Shown in pieces: positions 61,192 to 64,000 of a stretch of DNA of 64,000 nt. The stretch's first letter is position 1, and every line of letters begins with the position of its first letter. Source of the DNA: Rachycentron canadum (Eukaryota; Chordata; Actinopteri; Carangiformes; Rachycentridae); assembly GCA_038496675.1 (NCBI GenBank), contig CM076653.1:10069751-10133750 (forward strand). The letters run 5' to 3'. The position numbers and the translations under genes were made by a program. The notes under the pieces were generated by a model that was not told the DNA's origin, ran no database searches, and saw nothing but the letters and a program-made list of their open reading frames with translations.

Positions 61192-64000
61192 GGGTCATTT
61201 CTGTTTGTTATTTTAAAGTTTCACCACACGAAAAGAAAGCCTTGTTTTAACCCAACCTCCCTTTATTGTTCTGGTTTAATGGAGCTGGTTAATAACGGCT
61301 CTAGCTCCTACTCAAAGTCAAGGTTCCCCCGATGTCTCCATATAGATGCTCGTTCAGCTTCAGGGATACAATTTACAGCACGAAGGTCTGAAAAAATCCG
61401 AATGAACTCTATGTAAAAGGTGTGGTGAAGCCTGAAGGTACGAGCGAATGCGTGCGGGTGCGATGTGAAGCTCGTGGCCGACCACTAGATGGTGTCGTGT
61501 GATGTGTTTTTAAAGCCGTTCAAATCCTGATGAAGCTGTGGAGACAGAAAAGGCGTCTGTATTTTGTCACGCTGCACTTTTGCAGGACTGATTTCTGCAC
61601 CGGCCTCGTAGTATTTAATTATATTTTTGGCCATAAGCTTGAAGATACAGAGTTCATAAATTATTGCATGGGAAAGATAAATCAGAGGAAATACTCAGAT
61701 AAACCTCCTCTCTGCTTCGGCTCAAAACAGTGAAACGGGCTCATGAAATATCTGAGTATCAGCTGTGTGCTTTTTTTTTTTTTTTTTTTAATCATTTAAT
61801 GATTTCATTTATTTCTGACATTCAATGATTCACTGCGAAGGAGAAACTTGTACATGATGTCAGTCTGTGAAAAAAACAAAAAAAAACAAAACTCTGTTTT
61901 GGTGGTGATATATATTTCTCAAGGTTTACAAATAACTATTTTTTTTTTTTTTTTTTTTAAATGCGGTATAATACATTACACATTATTTCCAGAGAGCAAA
62001 ATAAATATATTGCACTTAAAAATCATCAAAACACAATCTCGTTCGGTGTCAGATTATGGCATACAAAAGGAAACAAAACATTAAAAAAAAAACAAATAAA
62101 AAACAAACAAACAAACAAAAAAAAACAGATTATTTTCAGTGGTAAGTCGAGAATGTGCATCTGGTTCGAAGGGAAGAAAGATGGAAATCAACTTTCAGTT
62201 CAGGCTGTACGTCAGAAAAAGATTTGATTACAACAAAAAAAAAAAAATTAAAAAGGAAAAGGACCCAAGTACTTTGTCTTTCCTCGATAAACAGATGAGA
62301 TAAAAAATAACTGCTTGCACTGTCGTGATACAAGAGGGGGTCAGAACAGAGCATCTGTGTCCATGTTCCCCAGCAACAGGCTTCAAATGATGCACCAACG
62401 TGGCTCAAATCAAACCAGGACATTTACAGTGTGTTGTGTAACCGGCTCATTTGTCACTGTTATACACCGGTTTGAAACTCTGCCTGCGCGGACGGGCACT
62501 AAAAACATCACGCACGTCTCTGAGCCGACGCTGGTGCATAAATGTAACAAAACTCAAAACAACTGGACCTGTAATTTTGTTATTAATCATAATAATTTTA
62601 AAAAAATAATAATAATAATAATTTCAATGTCCAATTTGCTTCAAATTTTCAAAGATTAGAGTCAAGAAAATGCCTCTTGAATTAGTGTCCTGAATAAAAA
62701 CTGGATTTTAAGGCTGATGCTGACACGGTATTTCAGCCAATATGAATGTTTCATAGATGTAGAGCATAAACAAACAGATTTGATGAGGATCATTATACTT
62801 TCATTGTGTCAGTTAATCAATTATTTGATCTATTGATCCTTTCTGTTGATTTTTCAAGCCAAAATGACAAAAGTTCATTGGTTCCAGCTTCTTAAATGTG
62901 AGAATTTACTACTTGGATTGAATTTACTAACATATATGACAGTCAACTGAACAGTTGGTTGGATCATCACAGCTGTGGGACGTTATGATGACATGATTGT
63001 AGACAAATCAAAAAACAAATTAATGCGATTACAGTTGATAAAATTCTGTGGTCACGCACATAAACTCTGGACTGGAAACACGGTTTCTAAATTATTTTGG
63101 CAGTAAGGTAATAACTTCCATTTCACCGGTCAAGCTGTGGTTTCTCTGACTTGTTAAAATGATGAGTTTTGCAGTGGAGCTTCTGAATTGGAAACAACTC
63201 TCACTGCAGGTAGGACCATCTCCTCCTTTCTGTCTTTCTTCCTTCCTTCCTAAATGTTCGGCTGCACCGAGTCAAAATGTGTGAGTGGCCTCCTGCAGCT
63301 TCCAGCGTCTTCCCCCCTGTGCGTTTTAAATGAAACGGCACAGAGCCATTACTTCCAGGTGCGGACGCCCTGTCGGCACGAGCTGACGGCGCCATGAATC
63401 AGGCCGCCAACGTCTGCTAAACATGAAATGACGCAGCTGTTACACTACGAATGTTTTTTCCCTGTTCTGACACAGAAGAGATGAAAAGTACAAGCTTCTG
63501 TTTCCCTCAACATCAGACTGGCTGGGGCTACATTTATGGCCACATTTAAAATAATGAATCAAAACATGATTGTTCTTGTTCATGAACTCAACACATGATC
63601 TGGTGAAATTCCTCAGTTCAGGCTCAGTCACAGCGGCTCTGTCTGCCTTGTTGGGGGACTAGCTGACCAGCTAACAGCCAACATGCTAACATCCCGTCGG
63701 TGCATGTTGTCGTCAGGACTGTAAAACGTTTCATTCAAGACAGAATTATCCAAGGGGGGGGGAACAAAACTCATGGCTAACAAGATTGACAACTGTGAGT
63801 TAGCAAAGCCCGTTAGCAGCAGAGGAGGTAAAATAAAGGTTTCTGGAGTCACAGTCAATAAGATGCAGTTTAAGCTTTAGCTTCTGTTTTTGGACTCTCT
63901 CGTGTCAGTGCCGTCTAGACGCTTTGCTGCTAGATTTGCACGACTTCACCAACGTTGAACCTCAGACAGAAAAATGGTAAAATTATTCTGCCCCTGTGAG

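Larger units (their letters stand above)
51183..64000. other. Region without a recognised gene right of herpud2
   Basis: After the herpud2 3' UTR come repeats (52600, 54125, 54748, 56480, 59725), microsatellites and low-complexity A/T runs. Unique, compositionally balanced stretches at about 53290-53960, 57200-57760, 61500-61740 and 63270-63450 stand out. ORFs up to 116 codons occur but show no family similarity or sensible exon borders. A possible TATA promoter lies at 59540. Confidence 0.6.

Overview
This window is vertebrate nuclear DNA, almost certainly from a ray-finned (teleost, probably percomorph) fish. Genes are split into short exons by GT-AG introns. Long AT-rich non-coding stretches carry fish-type dispersed repeats and CA/CT/AT microsatellites, and one run of 236 Ns marks an assembly gap. 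There are no operons, ribosome binding sites, CRISPR arrays or phage genes. I assembled every gene model by hand from splice sites, reading phase and remembered family sequences; no search was run.

Layout. (1) 1-15,815, minus strand: crppa (ISPD), six exons covering the first ~308 residues; the 3' exons lie beyond the left edge. (2) 17,699-19,903, minus: sostdc1, two exons, complete, with a TATA promoter. (3) 24,919-27,044, plus: lrrc72, seven exons including a proposed 12-nt first coding exon just downstream of an RFX X-box. (4) 28,385-35,571, minus: ankmy2, ten exons, complete, ankyrin repeats plus MYND finger. (5) 40,814-42,586, plus: a two-exon, bacterial-looking APH-fold kinase of the ecdysteroid-kinase-like group. 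(6) 44,690-51,182, plus: herpud2, eight coding exons, complete. (7) 51,183-64,000: no recognised gene; dispersed repeats, unique stretches that resemble conserved non-coding elements, one hAT-type miniature transposon and one possible TATA promoter with candidate exons.

The order crppa-sostdc1-lrrc72-ankmy2, with the same relative orientations, is that of human 7p21, so the left half is an old vertebrate synteny block. Where human has BZW2 next, this genome has the kinase gene and herpud2 (human 7p14), so a rearrangement boundary lies between about 35.6 and 44 kb.

The genes are functionally independent: CRPPA makes CDP-ribitol for dystroglycan glycosylation; SOSTDC1 is a secreted BMP/Wnt antagonist; LRRC72 is a poorly known LRR protein; ANKMY2 is an adaptor linked to ciliary Hedgehog signalling; HERPUD2 is an ER-membrane ubiquitin-like protein. 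The most unusual items are the bacterial-like kinase, a perfect 38-bp inverted repeat in crppa intron 1 near the gap, mirror-image TATA boxes at sostdc1, and two nearly identical X-boxes upstream of lrrc72 and herpud2.
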